Of a stretch of DNA of 64,000 nt, positions 9,437 through 19,540 are shown one piece after another. Every line of letters starts with the position of its first letter. The first letter of the stretch is position 1. Below the pieces are notes generated by a model. That model saw only the letters and a list, made by a program, of their open reading frames with translations. It had not been told where the DNA came from and made no database searches. A program made the translations under genes and the position numbers. Source of the DNA: Moraxella bovoculi 237. GTDB lineage: Bacteria > Pseudomonadota > Gammaproteobacteria > Pseudomonadales > Moraxellaceae. The DNA is taken from assembly GCF_000696305.2 (NCBI RefSeq), contig NZ_AOMT01000043.1, forward strand, positions 119,962 through 183,961, in the 5' to 3' direction.

Positions 9437-10690
9437 ATGGATGATAAGAATGGCAATGAATCACTAGATAAGCGCTTAGATGGCGCTTTTGATAAATACA
9501 CCAAATTCCCATGGTGGCTACCGATCAGCGCACTTGCTTTGGTTGCGCTTGGGCTGGTGCTGGGCTTGGGTATTGGGCGTGTGTCTGATGGTGACAAAGC
9601 ATCGAATGACAATGTGGTCGGCGCTTCGGTTAAGTCATTGGACAGCCAAGAAGCCAACACCGCACCAGTCATGTCGGTTGAGGCGATCACGCCAAGCAGT
9701 GCCACCATCTTTGATGCCATCGATGCCAGTGGTGTCATCGCAGCGCGTCACACCGCTCAGGTCAGTGGACGCGTGACGGGCGCTGCGATTGAGCAGGTGC
9801 TGGTCGAGGTGGGCGATCAGGTGCGTGCAGGGCAGGTGCTTGCCATATTGGACGCATCGTCATTCAAAGACTCACACATCCAAGCTCAGGCAGATCTCGA
9901 TCAAGCGATCGCCAGCGCCCAGAAGGCACATGCCGACCTTGCGCGTACCGAGCCTTTGCTGCAGATAGGTGCGATCAGCCGTCAGCAGGTGGATGCCTAC
10001 CGCACAGCCGCTAAGCAGGCAGATGCCACGGTGGTTGCCGCCAAAGCGAAGATGAATAATACCGCCACCAACCTTAATAATGCTAAAATCACCGCGCCAG
10101 TCTCAGGCATCATCAGCGAACGCCAAGCTCAGGTGGGCGTGCTGACCAGCGGCAATCCCTTATTTACCATCATTAAAGATGGTGCGCTTGAATGGCAAGC
10201 GACACTTGCACCGAACAATGCCGCCAAGATCAGCATCGGTCAAGAAGTAACCATCATGGCAGGAAATACACCCATTGTCGGCAAAGTCATCCGCCTGTCA
10301 CCGACCGCCAATCAGGGGCGTGAGATGACGGTGCATGTCGCCATTCCCCAAGGTGCGCCGCTAAGTGCTGGCATGTATCAGACGGGTAAATTCGTCCTAA
10401 GCCAGTCCAGCGCACCCGCCGTGCCAACTTCTGCCATCATGACGACCGATGGTTATGATTATGTGTGGTCGCTGACGTCAACAGATCAAGCCGAAGGGCT
10501 GTATAAAGTAGTGCGCACCAAGGTGGATATCCTAGGCTATGACGGGGATAAAGCCGCGACCAACTTACCGCCAGATGCGCTCATCGTCGCAAAAAGCGCA
10601 GGATTTCTAGCGGAAAGTGACATCGTGCGTGTGGCGACAGTCAATGCCAACGCACCACAGTCATCCACTCATCAGTCAGCGGGGCAGTGA
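9437..10690 (+). CDS. RND efflux periplasmic adaptor subunit (membrane fusion protein)
   Basis: A 417-residue adaptor. A short cytoplasmic N-terminus is followed by a single membrane anchor (about 26-47), so it is not a lipoprotein. It then has a barrel-sandwich/lipoyl half (SGRVTGAAIEQVLVEVGDQV), an alpha-hairpin with heptad Ala/Gln repeats (about 150-200), the second lipoyl half (ITAPVSGIISERQ), a beta-barrel and a membrane-proximal domain. It bridges the inner-membrane pump encoded next (ATGA overlap) to an outer-membrane channel. No channel gene is adjacent, so a TolC-like protein encoded elsewhere is presumably shared. Confidence 0.9.
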   Translation: MDDKNGNESLDKRLDGAFDKYTKFPWWLPISALALVALGLVLGLGIGRVSDGDKASNDNVVGASVKSLDSQEANTAPVMSVEAITPSSATIFDAIDASGVIAARHTAQVSGRVTGAAIEQVLVEVGDQVRAGQVLAILDASSFKDSHIQAQADLDQAIASAQKAHADLARTEPLLQIGAISRQQVDAYRTAAKQADATVVAAKAKMNNTATNLNNAKITAPVSGIISERQAQVGVLTSGNPLFTIIKDGALEWQATLAPNNAAKISIGQEVTIMAGNTPIVGKVIRLSPTANQGREMTVHVAIPQGAPLSAGMYQTGKFVLSQSSAPAVPTSAIMTTDGYDYVWSLTSTDQAEGLYKVVRTKVDILGYDGDKAATNLPPDALIVAKSAGFLAESDIVRVATVNANAPQSSTHQSAGQ

Positions 10691-13600
10691 TGAACTTTTC
10701 GGCTTATTCTATCAAAAACCCCTTAATAGCGATCTTGATATTCACGCTCATGACGCTGGGTGGGATTTTGGGTTTTCGCGCGATGAAAATCCAGCAGTTC
10801 CCTGACATCGATGTTCCTGCTGTCATCGTTACCATCTCTTATACAGGGGCATCTCCTGCCCAGTTAGAGACAGACATCGCCAAAAAAATCGAAAACCAAA
10901 TCACCGGCATCGAAGGCGTCAAGCACATCCGCTCTACTCTGCAGACGGGCGTTGCGACCATTCATACCGAATTTACCCTAGAAAAAGACCTATCAGAAGC
11001 GGTGAATGACGTACGATCAGCACTTGATGAGATCGCAAGCGACTTACCTGCCGCTGCCGAAGAACCTGTCATCACCAAGGTCTCAACCGCAGGATTTCCC
11101 GTGGTGAGTTACTCTGTAGCATCTGATAACATGAGTGAGGCTGAGCTGTCATGGTTCGTGGATGACACGCTGAATAAACGCCTTGCCAACATTAACGGCG
11201 TGGGGACGCTCAGCCGCGTGGGCGGTATCGAACGTCAAATCATCGTCACGCCTGATGTTGATAAATTAAACGGCTGGCAGCTGCCCATTACAACTCTGTC
11301 TCAGCAGATCAGCGCTTCCCAAAAAGACAGCTCAGGCGGCGAGGCCAAGGTTGGTGGCGGCGTTCAGACCATCCGTGTATTAGGCTCTGCCAAGAGCATA
11401 AGAGAGCTTGCAAGCCTAGAGGTGGTCACACCTGCAGGCGGGGTGGCACTAGGACAACTTGCTGACATTAAGGACGCTCACGCCGATCCAAAAAGCCGAG
11501 CCATCTTAGATGGCCAAACGGTCGTAGCGCTATCCATCACACGTTCACGCGGTGCTAGCGAAGTGCAGATGGTTGAAGATGTAGATCAAGAGCTTGCCAA
11601 ACTCGCCCAAGAGATGCCACACATCAAAATCCAAAAAATCTATGACAACGCCGAGCCAGTCGCCGAAGATTATCATGCCAGCATGAAGATGCTGATTGAG
11701 GGCTGTATTCTTGCGGTGGTCGTTGTGCTCTTGTTCTTACGAGACTGGCGGGCGACATTGGTGGCGGCAGCGGCTTTGCCTTTATCCATCATTCCTACTT
11801 TCTTGATGATGTGGATATTTGGCTTTAGTTTGAATGTCATCTCATTGCTTGCTTTGTCGCTTGTTATTGGTGTGCTTGTCGACGATGCCATCGTTGAAGT
11901 TGAGAACATCATGCGCCATCTGCACATGGGTAAGACGCCTTATGAGGCAGCCATGGAGGCGGCGGATGAGATTGGTCTTGCGGTCGTGGCGACGACCTTC
12001 ACACTGATTGCGGTGTTTTTGCCAACGGCGTTCATGAGTGGCGTTGTTGGGCAGTTTTTCTCTCAGTTTGGTTGGACGGCGGCGATCAGTGTGTTCATCT
12101 CATTATTGGTGGCGCGACTTGTCACGCCGATGATGGCGGCTTATATCCTAAAACCAAAACGACATGAAGAAGAAACATTTGGCGCAATGATGAAGCGTTA
12201 TCTGTCTGTTGTTAGATGGACGCTGAACCATCGTGCGATTACGTTGGTTGCGACGATTGTACTGTTCATTGGCTCATTGAGTCTTGCCAAGATGCTGCCC
12301 GGTTCGTTCTTGCCGCCAGATGACAGCAACCAAACCCAAGTCACGCTTGAGCTTACGCCTGATGCGACTTTGGATGATACCACACGCATCAGTGAGATGA
12401 CAGCGCAGGCGGTCAGTCAGGTGGATGGCGTAAGTTCTGTGTTTATCTCGGCAGGCAGCGAAAATACCGCAACCTTGAACATTCTGCTTAACCCGCGCAG
12501 CGAACGCCCAAGCAAAACCGACATCGAAAATGCCATCGCTGAAGCGGTAAAAGACGTGCCATCAGCCCGCTTCGTGGTAGGGTTGTCAGCGACGGGGGAT
12601 TCAGGGTATGGGTTCTCGTTGATGTCGGACAATCCTGAACTGCTTAACCAAACGGTCAATGAAACCATCAAGCAGATTCAGTCTCTGCCCATGGTGTCGT
12701 CAGTCACCAGCAATAGACCGCTTGCCAAGCCTGAGCTTAGCGCCATTCCAAACACCGTCATGATGGCGGATAAAGGCGTGACGACCAGTGACTTGGCGAA
12801 TACTTTACGCGTGGCGACGATGGGCGATTATGAGCAAGCATTGTCCAAGTTAAATCTAGACACGCGCCAGATCCCTGTCGTGGTGCGCCTGTCTGATGAA
12901 TCTCGTGCCGACATGAATGTACTGAGCAGTCTTTATGTGCCAAGCAGCACCAGTGAAGCCGGCGCTGTGAAGCTATCAGAAGTGGCGACTCTAAGACGTG
13001 CCACGGGGGAAGCTGAAATTCGCCGTCTGGATCGTATGCGCAGCATTAAGATTACGGTGCAATCTGAAGAAGAGCTGGGTGAAGTCATCGATGCGGTTAA
13101 AAATCTGCCAATCCTACAAAACCTACCAGAGGGAGTGAGTGCCATCGATGAGGGGCAGGCAGATAGCATGGCGGAGCTGTTCACGGGTTTTGCCATTGCC
13201 ATGAGTGTGGGTATTTTCTGTATCTTTGGGGTGTTGGTGCTGTTATTCTATAAGGTGCTGCAGCCTTTTACCATCTTGATGGCATTGCCGTTGTCGATTG
13301 GCGGTGCGTTCATTGGTCTTGTGGTGACGGGTGCGAGTTTGTCCATCTCATCCTTGATTGGATTTATCATGCTTATGGGCATCGCAACCAAGAACTCAAT
13401 CTTGCTCGTGGACTACGCCATCATTGCCGAGAAGGCAGGGCTGCAGCGACTTGATGCGATATTAGACGCCTGTAAAAAACGTGCCAGACCCATCATCATG
13501 ACCACCATCGCCATGAGCGCAGGGATGTTGCCGCTCGTGTTCGGCTGGGGCGGGGCGGATGCGACGTTCCGCCGTCCGATGGCGGTTGCAGTATTGGGCG

Positions 13601-13713
13601 GTCTCATCACGTCGACTTTTTTGAGCCTTGTGGTGATTCCTGTGGTCTATACTTTGATGGATGATTTGGGTAGATTCTTTAAGCGTAAAAAATCTGCCCA
13701 ATCAGCGTCATAA
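10687..13713 (+). CDS. RND efflux transporter permease subunit (AcrB/MdtB-type)
   Basis: A 1008-residue inner-membrane proton antiporter with two homologous halves of six membrane segments, each with a large periplasmic loop. The proton-relay aspartates of TM4 are visible as Asp399-Asp400 in VLVDDAIVEVEN. The opening helix (KNPLIAILIFTLM) and the FPDIDVPAVIV entry are typical of HAE-type pumps. The gene overlaps the adaptor by four bases (ATGA), indicating translational coupling. The substrate range (drugs, dyes, detergents) cannot be read from the sequence. No local regulator gene is present. Confidence 0.93.
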   Translation: MMNFSAYSIKNPLIAILIFTLMTLGGILGFRAMKIQQFPDIDVPAVIVTISYTGASPAQLETDIAKKIENQITGIEGVKHIRSTLQTGVATIHTEFTLEKDLSEAVNDVRSALDEIASDLPAAAEEPVITKVSTAGFPVVSYSVASDNMSEAELSWFVDDTLNKRLANINGVGTLSRVGGIERQIIVTPDVDKLNGWQLPITTLSQQISASQKDSSGGEAKVGGGVQTIRVLGSAKSIRELASLEVVTPAGGVALGQLADIKDAHADPKSRAILDGQTVVALSITRSRGASEVQMVEDVDQELAKLAQEMPHIKIQKIYDNAEPVAEDYHASMKMLIEGCILAVVVVLLFLRDWRATLVAAAALPLSIIPTFLMMWIFGFSLNVISLLALSLVIGVLVDDAIVEVENIMRHLHMGKTPYEAAMEAADEIGLAVVATTFTLIAVFLPTAFMSGVVGQFFSQFGWTAAISVFISLLVARLVTPMMAAYILKPKRHEEETFGAMMKRYLSVVRWTLNHRAITLVATIVLFIGSLSLAKMLPGSFLPPDDSNQTQVTLELTPDATLDDTTRISEMTAQAVSQVDGVSSVFISAGSENTATLNILLNPRSERPSKTDIENAIAEAVKDVPSARFVVGLSATGDSGYGFSLMSDNPELLNQTVNETIKQIQSLPMVSSVTSNRPLAKPELSAIPNTVMMADKGVTTSDLANTLRVATMGDYEQALSKLNLDTRQIPVVVRLSDESRADMNVLSSLYVPSSTSEAGAVKLSEVATLRRATGEAEIRRLDRMRSIKITVQSEEELGEVIDAVKNLPILQNLPEGVSAIDEGQADSMAELFTGFAIAMSVGIFCIFGVLVLLFYKVLQPFTILMALPLSIGGAFIGLVVTGASLSISSLIGFIMLMGIATKNSILLVDYAIIAEKAGLQRLDAILDACKKRARPIIMTTIAMSAGMLPLVFGWGGADATFRRPMAVAVLGGLITSTFLSLVVIPVVYTLMDDLGRFFKRKKSAQSAS

Positions 13714-13722
13714 ATTGGAGCG

Positions 13723-14274
13723 ATGATGGATTTATTGTTTGTGTAACCTAAGACAGACCACAGGAAGACTGTGGTTGATTTTGTGCGCGCATTTGATGAA
13801 CACGGTCAGCCGTTAATTCATGGTACTGATGAGTTGTCAGCGTTTGATGTGTTAAATGATGCCGACGCTTATGATGATTGGCTAAGCTATGTCTATGCAC
13901 CGAAGGGCACCAATCGATTTGGCTATGATAAGATGCCAAGTGCAATATATCTTGCCTTATATGGCGATGGCGTGGTGGGCATGTTGAATCTGCGCCACGA
14001 GCTTAATGAGTTCTTAGGAATGTATGGCGGTCATATTGGTTATACCACGCATCCTGATTTTGAGGGGCGAGGTGTTGCGACTTCGATGCTGACATTTGGC
14101 GTGCAGACCTTGAATGAACTTGGCGTGAGTGATGTACTGGTAACGTGTAGCGATGATAATGTCGCGAGCGCAAAAGTCATCGAAAAGTGCGGCGGCGTGC
14201 TAGAGTGCATAATCACACCTGATCAGCCATTTGAATATGGTTGCGCCATGAGAAGATATTGGATAAGAAAATAA
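13723..14274 (+). pseudogene. GNAT-family N-acetyltransferase with a nonsense codon at position 8
   Basis: A GGAG ribosome site sits just before ATGATG at 13723, which reads MMDLLFV then TAA (13744-13746). The same frame resumes without shift as PKTDHRKTVVDF... and runs to 14274. The body is a GNAT domain with the acetyl-CoA-binding loop (PDFEGRGVATSML) and a C-terminal strand (KVIEKCGGVLE). A GTG at 13771 could start a 167-residue protein missing 16 native residues, but it lacks a clear ribosome site. Either the gene is inactivated by a single substitution or it starts late. The acceptor substrate is unknown. Confidence 0.7.
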
Positions 14275-14287
14275 GTAAGGATTGATG

Positions 14288-14845
14288 ATGATTTATACCA
14301 CGAATGAGATGGCGAACCGTGTGCTAAATTTTTGGTTCGATGCGGATAATAAGCCGTTTTGGTTCGCCAAATCTGATGAATTTGACCATAAAATCGCTGA
14401 GCAGTTCGAAGATTTGATCGATCAGGCGAGAGCAGGCGAGCTCTGGGGCTGGCGTACTGATCATTATGGCAGATTAGCGGAGATAATTATCCTAGATCAG
14501 TTTAGTCGTAATGTCTATCGCGACACGCCAAAGGCATTCGCCGCCGATGATGTGGTGCTTATTTTGGCTCAAGAGGCGGTGGCTTTGGTGGGTTTTAACG
14601 AGTTGCCGGTGGATTTTCGGATATTTGCCGCCATGCCGTTCATGCACTCAGAGAGTTTAATCATACATGAGCGCGCGGTGGATATTTTTGGGCGGATTGG
14701 TGATGCTGTGACGCTTGACTTTGAGCATCGACATAAGGACATCATCGAGCGCTTTGGTCGTTATCCGCATCGTAATGAGATATTGGGCAGGGAAAGCACA
14801 GCTGAAGAATTAGAATTCTTAAAAGAGCCTAATTCGTCGTTTTAG
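14288..14845 (+). CDS. DUF924 family protein
   Basis: A 185-residue soluble protein with the DUF924 pattern: an NFWFDADNKPFWF opening, LILDQFSRN-like centre (IIILDQFSRNVYR) and the closing YPHRNEILGR motif. The family is an all-alpha, TPR-like bacterial protein of unknown biochemical role. The ATG at 14288 is chosen because AAGG lies seven bases upstream; the ATG at 14285 is equally open. It follows the GNAT gene by 13 bp and overlaps the end of coaE by three bases convergently. Confidence 0.85.
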   Translation: MIYTTNEMANRVLNFWFDADNKPFWFAKSDEFDHKIAEQFEDLIDQARAGELWGWRTDHYGRLAEIIILDQFSRNVYRDTPKAFAADDVVLILAQEAVALVGFNELPVDFRIFAAMPFMHSESLIIHERAVDIFGRIGDAVTLDFEHRHKDIIERFGRYPHRNEILGRESTAEELEFLKEPNSSF

Positions 14846-15480
14846 CACTTTACCATCGCCAAATAACCCTCATGTAGCCGCTCAAGCTGTACATACAGTT
14901 CATCTAGTGTGCCACCATTATCCACCACATCATCAGCTGCTGCCAGCCGTTGTTGGCGTGTGGCTTGCTTGGCGATGATGGTCTTAACGTAGGCGATGGG
15001 GTCTTGATGGTGTGACAGCTTGATTTGGTCGCGTTTGGTCGCGCGGTCTATTTGGATAGACTCAGGAACATCCACGACCAGAATCCTGTCACACAGCTCG
15101 GCTAAGTTTGGGGATTTTGCCATGCCTTCGACCAAAAGCGGCACCGATAAGATACAATAGGCAGACGTGCTCTTTGCCAGGGCGTCTTTGATTTGTGCTT
15201 GAATGTGTGGATGCGTGATGGTGTTTAGGGTGGTGATGGCAGCAGGATGTTTTAGGATGTGTTCGCGCATGGCGGCGCGATTGTAGTTGCCACCACTATC
15301 TATGACCCAGTCGCCAAAAACGTCCTTCAGCTCATCTAGTACAGGACTGTCTTTAGCGGTGATGGCATGAGCGATGACATCAGCATCGACCACGTCTCCG
15401 CCCTGCATGGCGAACCAGTCGCTTACTGCGCTCTTACCGCTGCCAATTCCGCCCGTCAATCCGATGATTAATCCACTCAT
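14842..15480 (-). CDS. coaE: Dephospho-CoA kinase
   Basis: A 212-residue P-loop kinase; the Walker A GGIGSGKS lies at 10-17, followed by the DADVIAH substrate motif and a NTITHPHI stretch. It phosphorylates the 3'-hydroxyl of dephospho-CoA in the last step of coenzyme A synthesis. It is the last gene of the pilB-pilC-pilD-coaE cluster, 48 bp after pilD, the same order found in Pseudomonas and Acinetobacter. Confidence 0.95.
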   Translation of the reverse strand: MSGLIIGLTGGIGSGKSAVSDWFAMQGGDVVDADVIAHAITAKDSPVLDELKDVFGDWVIDSGGNYNRAAMREHILKHPAAITTLNTITHPHIQAQIKDALAKSTSAYCILSVPLLVEGMAKSPNLAELCDRILVVDVPESIQIDRATKRDQIKLSHHQDPIAYVKTIIAKQATRQQRLAAADDVVDNGGTLDELYVQLERLHEGYLAMVKC

Positions 15481-15528
15481 ATATCCTCCAATGTTTAATA
15501 TGATAAGTCAATCAAGCCAGCCTGTGTA

Positions 15529-16431
15529 TTAATTCATTGCCAATACACCATAACACGACCATGTCGTCTCACCATATAATAGTGAAAACAAACCGCCTAT
15601 CGCCAAGTAAGGCCCAAAGGCAAAGACTTCTTCATCTTGTCGGTATTTATTAATGATGCCTGCGATTACACCAAGCAGTGCAGCGATGAAGACAATCATC
15701 GGCAAATAGAACATCCCAAGCCATGCGCCAAGCACGCCAAGCAGCTTAGCATCACCAAGTCCCATACCATCCTTGCCCATGATGACCTTGAACAATGCAT
15801 TAATTCCCCAAAACACCACAAAGCCCATCACTAGCCCCCAGATGGCAAGATTTGGCGTGGTAAAGACATGTTGAGTGTTGGCGATCAGACCGACCATGCC
15901 AAGCGGCACAAGTAGGCGATCGGGCAGTAGCTTGGTGTGATAATCAATCCCTGATAAAGCAACCAAATACCACAAAAAGATCAGCGCCAGCCCCGCCTGA
16001 ATACTCACACCAAAATGATGAACGATGAGTATTGATAACACCGCCGTTAAGAGCTCCGTGACGGGATAGCTTAGGGATATCTTTGCTTGGCAGGATGCGC
16101 AGCGACCACTCAGAAGTAGGTAGCTAATTACGGGAATGTTGTGCTGCCAAGCGATGACGGCTGTGCAATGTGGGCAGCGTGATCGTAGGGTAGATGGATT
16201 GGGTGAAGGGTTGGGCTGATAGTGCGCTTGAACGTCGTTCTTGGTGGCGTCCTTGAGTGCTTCATCTGCTGCGATAAATTCGCTGATCTCATGTCGCCAT
16301 TCGCTCAGCATGGTCTTGGGCATGCGATGAATCACGACATTGATAAAGCTACCAACGATGAGCCCTAATATCCCTGTCATTATCAAAAATAGCGCATGGT
16401 TTTGGGTGAGAATGTTTAACACACCAATCAT
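15529..16431 (-). CDS. pilD: Type IV prepilin peptidase / N-methyltransferase
   Basis: A 300-residue polytopic membrane protein. Two CxxC pairs (Cys86/Cys89 and Cys111/Cys114) form the zinc-binding cytoplasmic loop. The catalytic aspartates of the A24 aspartic-protease family are Asp163 (GIDYHT) and Asp227 (GLGDAK). It cleaves prepilin leader peptides and methylates the new N-terminal residue at the inner membrane. Its start overlaps the end of pilC by four bases, so the genes are translationally coupled. Confidence 0.95.
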   Translation of the reverse strand: MIGVLNILTQNHALFLIMTGILGLIVGSFINVVIHRMPKTMLSEWRHEISEFIAADEALKDATKNDVQAHYQPNPSPNPSTLRSRCPHCTAVIAWQHNIPVISYLLLSGRCASCQAKISLSYPVTELLTAVLSILIVHHFGVSIQAGLALIFLWYLVALSGIDYHTKLLPDRLLVPLGMVGLIANTQHVFTTPNLAIWGLVMGFVVFWGINALFKVIMGKDGMGLGDAKLLGVLGAWLGMFYLPMIVFIAALLGVIAGIINKYRQDEEVFAFGPYLAIGGLFSLLYGETTWSCYGVLAMN

Positions 16432-17675
16432 GATACACTCGCCCCGATTTGAAAAATTGGCAAATACATCGCAATCACAACTGCGCCCACGATGATGCCA
16501 AGTATCACGATGATGATGGGCTCGATCAGGCTGGTTAATCCGTCGATCTGTTCGCTGACTTCATTATCATAATAATCGGCGACTTTATTTAGCATCTCGG
16601 TGAGCTTGCCGGATTCTTCACCCACATCGATCATCTGCACGGTCATCGGTAGGAATAGTGTACTTTGTCTCATGGCTTGGCTGAGTCTTTGACCGCTATT
16701 TACTTTGGTGCTGATGTCGTTTAGCTCCTTGATGAATGCGTGATGGTTGGTGGCTTTGGCGGATAAATCCAGCGCGGCTAATAGTGGAATGCCCGCCTCA
16801 AAAGTCGTGGCAAGCGTCCTTGAGAATCGTACCAAGACCGCTTTTTTTATTAATGGAGCAATCAAAGGCAATTTCAGGGCGATGTCATCAAGCCAAAGTT
16901 TGACCTTGCCTGTTTTTTTGTTGTACCAAATAAGACCAAGGCTAATGGCAAGCACGCTTATTACAATCCACCAAAAATTAGCCACCAGTCCATCGGATAA
17001 CGCCATGATAAATCGAGTCGGCAGTGGCAAGCTCTCGCCCATCTCGCTAAATGTCTTGGCAAAGATAGGCACAACTTTTATCAATAAAATCACCGTTACA
17101 GCGATGGCGACAATGCTAACAAGCGCAGGATATTGCAAGGCTTTTTTGAGTTTGTTTTTTAGGATTTCAAGGCTTTCTTGGTGGCTTGCGATGCGATCTA
17201 GCATGGTGTCTAGCGCGCCCGACTGTTCGCCTGCCTGCACCAAAGCGATGGATAATCGGCTAAATGCTTTATGCTTACCAAGCGCATTGGCGAAATTGGA
17301 GCCTGATTCGATGTCTGTTTTTGTTTGGTTGATGATGGTGCTAAATGCAGGGTTTTTGCTGTTTTGGTTGGTGATGTCAAGTGCTTGGATGAGCGGGATA
17401 CCTGCCGATAGCATGGTGGCAAGCTGACGGAAAAATAGGGTAATTTCTAGCGATTTTATTTTGTTGGTGAAATTTGGTAAAAACGGCTTTTTCTGGCGAA
17501 GTCTTGGGCGTGTAATACCTTCTTTTTGCAGCTTTAATCGAGCAAGCTGCAGGGTAGCGGCATTGATTTCACCCGTTACTTTTTTGCCTTGTGCGGAGAT
17601 GCCTTTATAGCTAAAGGTTTTATCTTTGGGCTTATTTATTTGGCGCAGCTTGGCTGTTTTGATGGATTTAGGCAC
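16428..17675 (-). CDS. pilC: Type IV pilus inner-membrane platform protein PilC
   Basis: A 415-residue member of the T2SS-F/PilC family. Two homologous domains (about 70-200 and 275-400) each start with a FFRQLATMLSAGIPL / FSRTLATTFEAGIPL motif and are separated by paired membrane segments; a third segment ends the protein. It forms the platform on which the PilB extension motor works. It overlaps pilB by eight bases and pilD by four. Confidence 0.95.
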   Translation of the reverse strand: MPKSIKTAKLRQINKPKDKTFSYKGISAQGKKVTGEINAATLQLARLKLQKEGITRPRLRQKKPFLPNFTNKIKSLEITLFFRQLATMLSAGIPLIQALDITNQNSKNPAFSTIINQTKTDIESGSNFANALGKHKAFSRLSIALVQAGEQSGALDTMLDRIASHQESLEILKNKLKKALQYPALVSIVAIAVTVILLIKVVPIFAKTFSEMGESLPLPTRFIMALSDGLVANFWWIVISVLAISLGLIWYNKKTGKVKLWLDDIALKLPLIAPLIKKAVLVRFSRTLATTFEAGIPLLAALDLSAKATNHHAFIKELNDISTKVNSGQRLSQAMRQSTLFLPMTVQMIDVGEESGKLTEMLNKVADYYDNEVSEQIDGLTSLIEPIIIVILGIIVGAVVIAMYLPIFQIGASVS

Positions 17676-19323
17676 CTGTGAGACGCTCCATCTCTTGTAG
17701 GCTTGTGATGCCGCTGATGACCTGATGCATGGCAGATTGTCTAAGGGTCATCATGCCGTGTTCTTTGGCAAATTCGCTAAGTGCCTGAGTCGGCGCGTCG
17801 CTCATGATGAGCGTGGCGAGCTTAGGGGTGATGGGCAGCATCTCATAGATGCCTATGCGTCCTTTGTAGCCGTCTTTACATTGATGGCAACCGACGGGCT
17901 TATATAGCTTGGCTGTGCCGATTTGATCTGGACTAAAGCCAAGCTCAATCAGGCTTTGGGCGGGGATGTCTAAGGGCTGCTTACAGTCACCGCATAGACG
18001 GCGGACGAGCCTTTGGGCGATGATGAGACTTAGGGAGCTTGTGATATTAAAGGTTGCCACGCCCATGTTCTTTAGGCGAATGATGGTGTCGATGGCAGAA
18101 TTGGTGTGTAATGTGGACAGCACCAAGTGGCCTGTCTGAGCGGCCTTAATGGCAATCTCTGCGGTCTGTACGTCGCGAATCTCGCCCACCATGATGACGT
18201 CGGGATCTTGACGCAAGAAAGCTCTTAGCACATCAGCAAAGTCAAGCCCAATCTTTGGGTTGATATTGACCTGATTGATGCCATCTAGGTGGATTTCCAC
18301 AGGGTCTTCGACGGTTTGGATGTTAATCTCGGGTCGATTTAGGATGCCAAGCGCGGTGTATAGCGAGATTGTCTTACCAGAGCCTGTCGGGCCTGTGATG
18401 ACGATCATGCCTTGAGGACGGTTTAGTGCATCAAGGAACAGCTGTTTTTGGGCATCATTCATGCCGAGCGTATCAATGCCGATTAGGGCTTGGGCAGAAT
18501 CTAGTAGCCTTAAGACGATCTTCTCGCCAAAGAGTGTGGGCGTGGTACTGACACGAAAATCAACCGATTTACCTTCATGCAGGGGAAATTTGATGCGCCC
18601 ATCTTGCGGCTTTCGTCGTTCGGCAATGTCGAGACGTGCCATGACTTTTAGGCGAGTACTGATTTTATTGCCTGAAGCCTTGGGAGGGTTTGCGATGCTC
18701 TGCATGATGCCATCAATGCGAAATCTTACCCGATAATGCTTATCGAACGGCTCAAAATGAATGTCTGATGCACCCATGATGATGGCATCACTTAATGTCT
18801 TGTGGACGAATTTAACGGTCGGCGCATCAAGCATCGCCTCACCGTCATTATCAGGCAGTTCATGATCGTCCTCGCCAAGCTCTAGCACCGCGCCTAGATG
18901 CAGGCTTTGCATGATGCGTACGAGTTTATTCTCATCGACCAGAACGGGCGTGATGTGCGCATTGGTTGCAAAGCCAAGCTCGCTCATTACTTGCGCGCGT
19001 GTCGGGTCACTGGTGGCGATAAAAATTTGCCCATCGCGCTGACCAAGGGGTAACACCTCGTGGCGTGCAATGAGTGCATCATCAAGCAGATGCAAGGGCA
19101 GCTCTTTGATGTTAAATTTATCCAAATCCACCAAGTCTATGCCCAGACTCTCAGATAAAGTCTTGGCGATCACATCGGAGGACAGTACGCCATGTCGCAC
19201 TAGATGGCGAGCAAGGCTAATCTGCGCGGCACTAGCGTCATCAATGGCAGCCCTAAGCACGTCATGATTGATGAGTGCTCTATCTAGTATAATTCGAGCA
19301 AGTCCTGTGGTGGCGTGGTTCAT
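17668..19323 (-). CDS. pilB: Type IV pilus extension ATPase PilB
   Basis: A 551-residue hexameric ATPase. An N-terminal MshEN/T2SSE_N domain (about 1-150) is followed by the ATPase core. Walker A GPTGSGKT lies at about 307-314, then the Asp box, Walker B-like DPDVIMVGEIRD and a His box (GHLVLSTLHTN). A four-cysteine zinc motif (CGDC...CHQC) precedes the C-terminus. It powers pilus extension, needed for twitching and natural transformation. First gene of the operon. No classical ribosome site is visible before the ATG, so its start is less certain. Confidence 0.95.
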   Translation of the reverse strand: MNHATTGLARIILDRALINHDVLRAAIDDASAAQISLARHLVRHGVLSSDVIAKTLSESLGIDLVDLDKFNIKELPLHLLDDALIARHEVLPLGQRDGQIFIATSDPTRAQVMSELGFATNAHITPVLVDENKLVRIMQSLHLGAVLELGEDDHELPDNDGEAMLDAPTVKFVHKTLSDAIIMGASDIHFEPFDKHYRVRFRIDGIMQSIANPPKASGNKISTRLKVMARLDIAERRKPQDGRIKFPLHEGKSVDFRVSTTPTLFGEKIVLRLLDSAQALIGIDTLGMNDAQKQLFLDALNRPQGMIVITGPTGSGKTISLYTALGILNRPEINIQTVEDPVEIHLDGINQVNINPKIGLDFADVLRAFLRQDPDVIMVGEIRDVQTAEIAIKAAQTGHLVLSTLHTNSAIDTIIRLKNMGVATFNITSSLSLIIAQRLVRRLCGDCKQPLDIPAQSLIELGFSPDQIGTAKLYKPVGCHQCKDGYKGRIGIYEMLPITPKLATLIMSDAPTQALSEFAKEHGMMTLRQSAMHQVISGITSLQEMERLTGA

Positions 19324-19540
19324 GGATTAACAATTTTATAAGTATTGTTGTAATATACTATATTTGCCATGATTTAACAGCACATTGGCTGAAATTTTTA
19401 TGCTTTGAGATTGACATGAGACGAAAAACACACAATTTTATGTGTGTAATGACAATAAAATGCGTTATAATAATGCGTTTAAATGATTTTTGACCATGCC
19501 GACCGTTTGGCGCATCAACAAAGAACAAAGAGAGTGCAAT

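Noticed and set aside
13462..13701. Minus-strand ORFs at the end of the RND pump gene
   Set aside because: His/Arg-rich shadows of the hydrophobic pump sequence with no ribosome sites.
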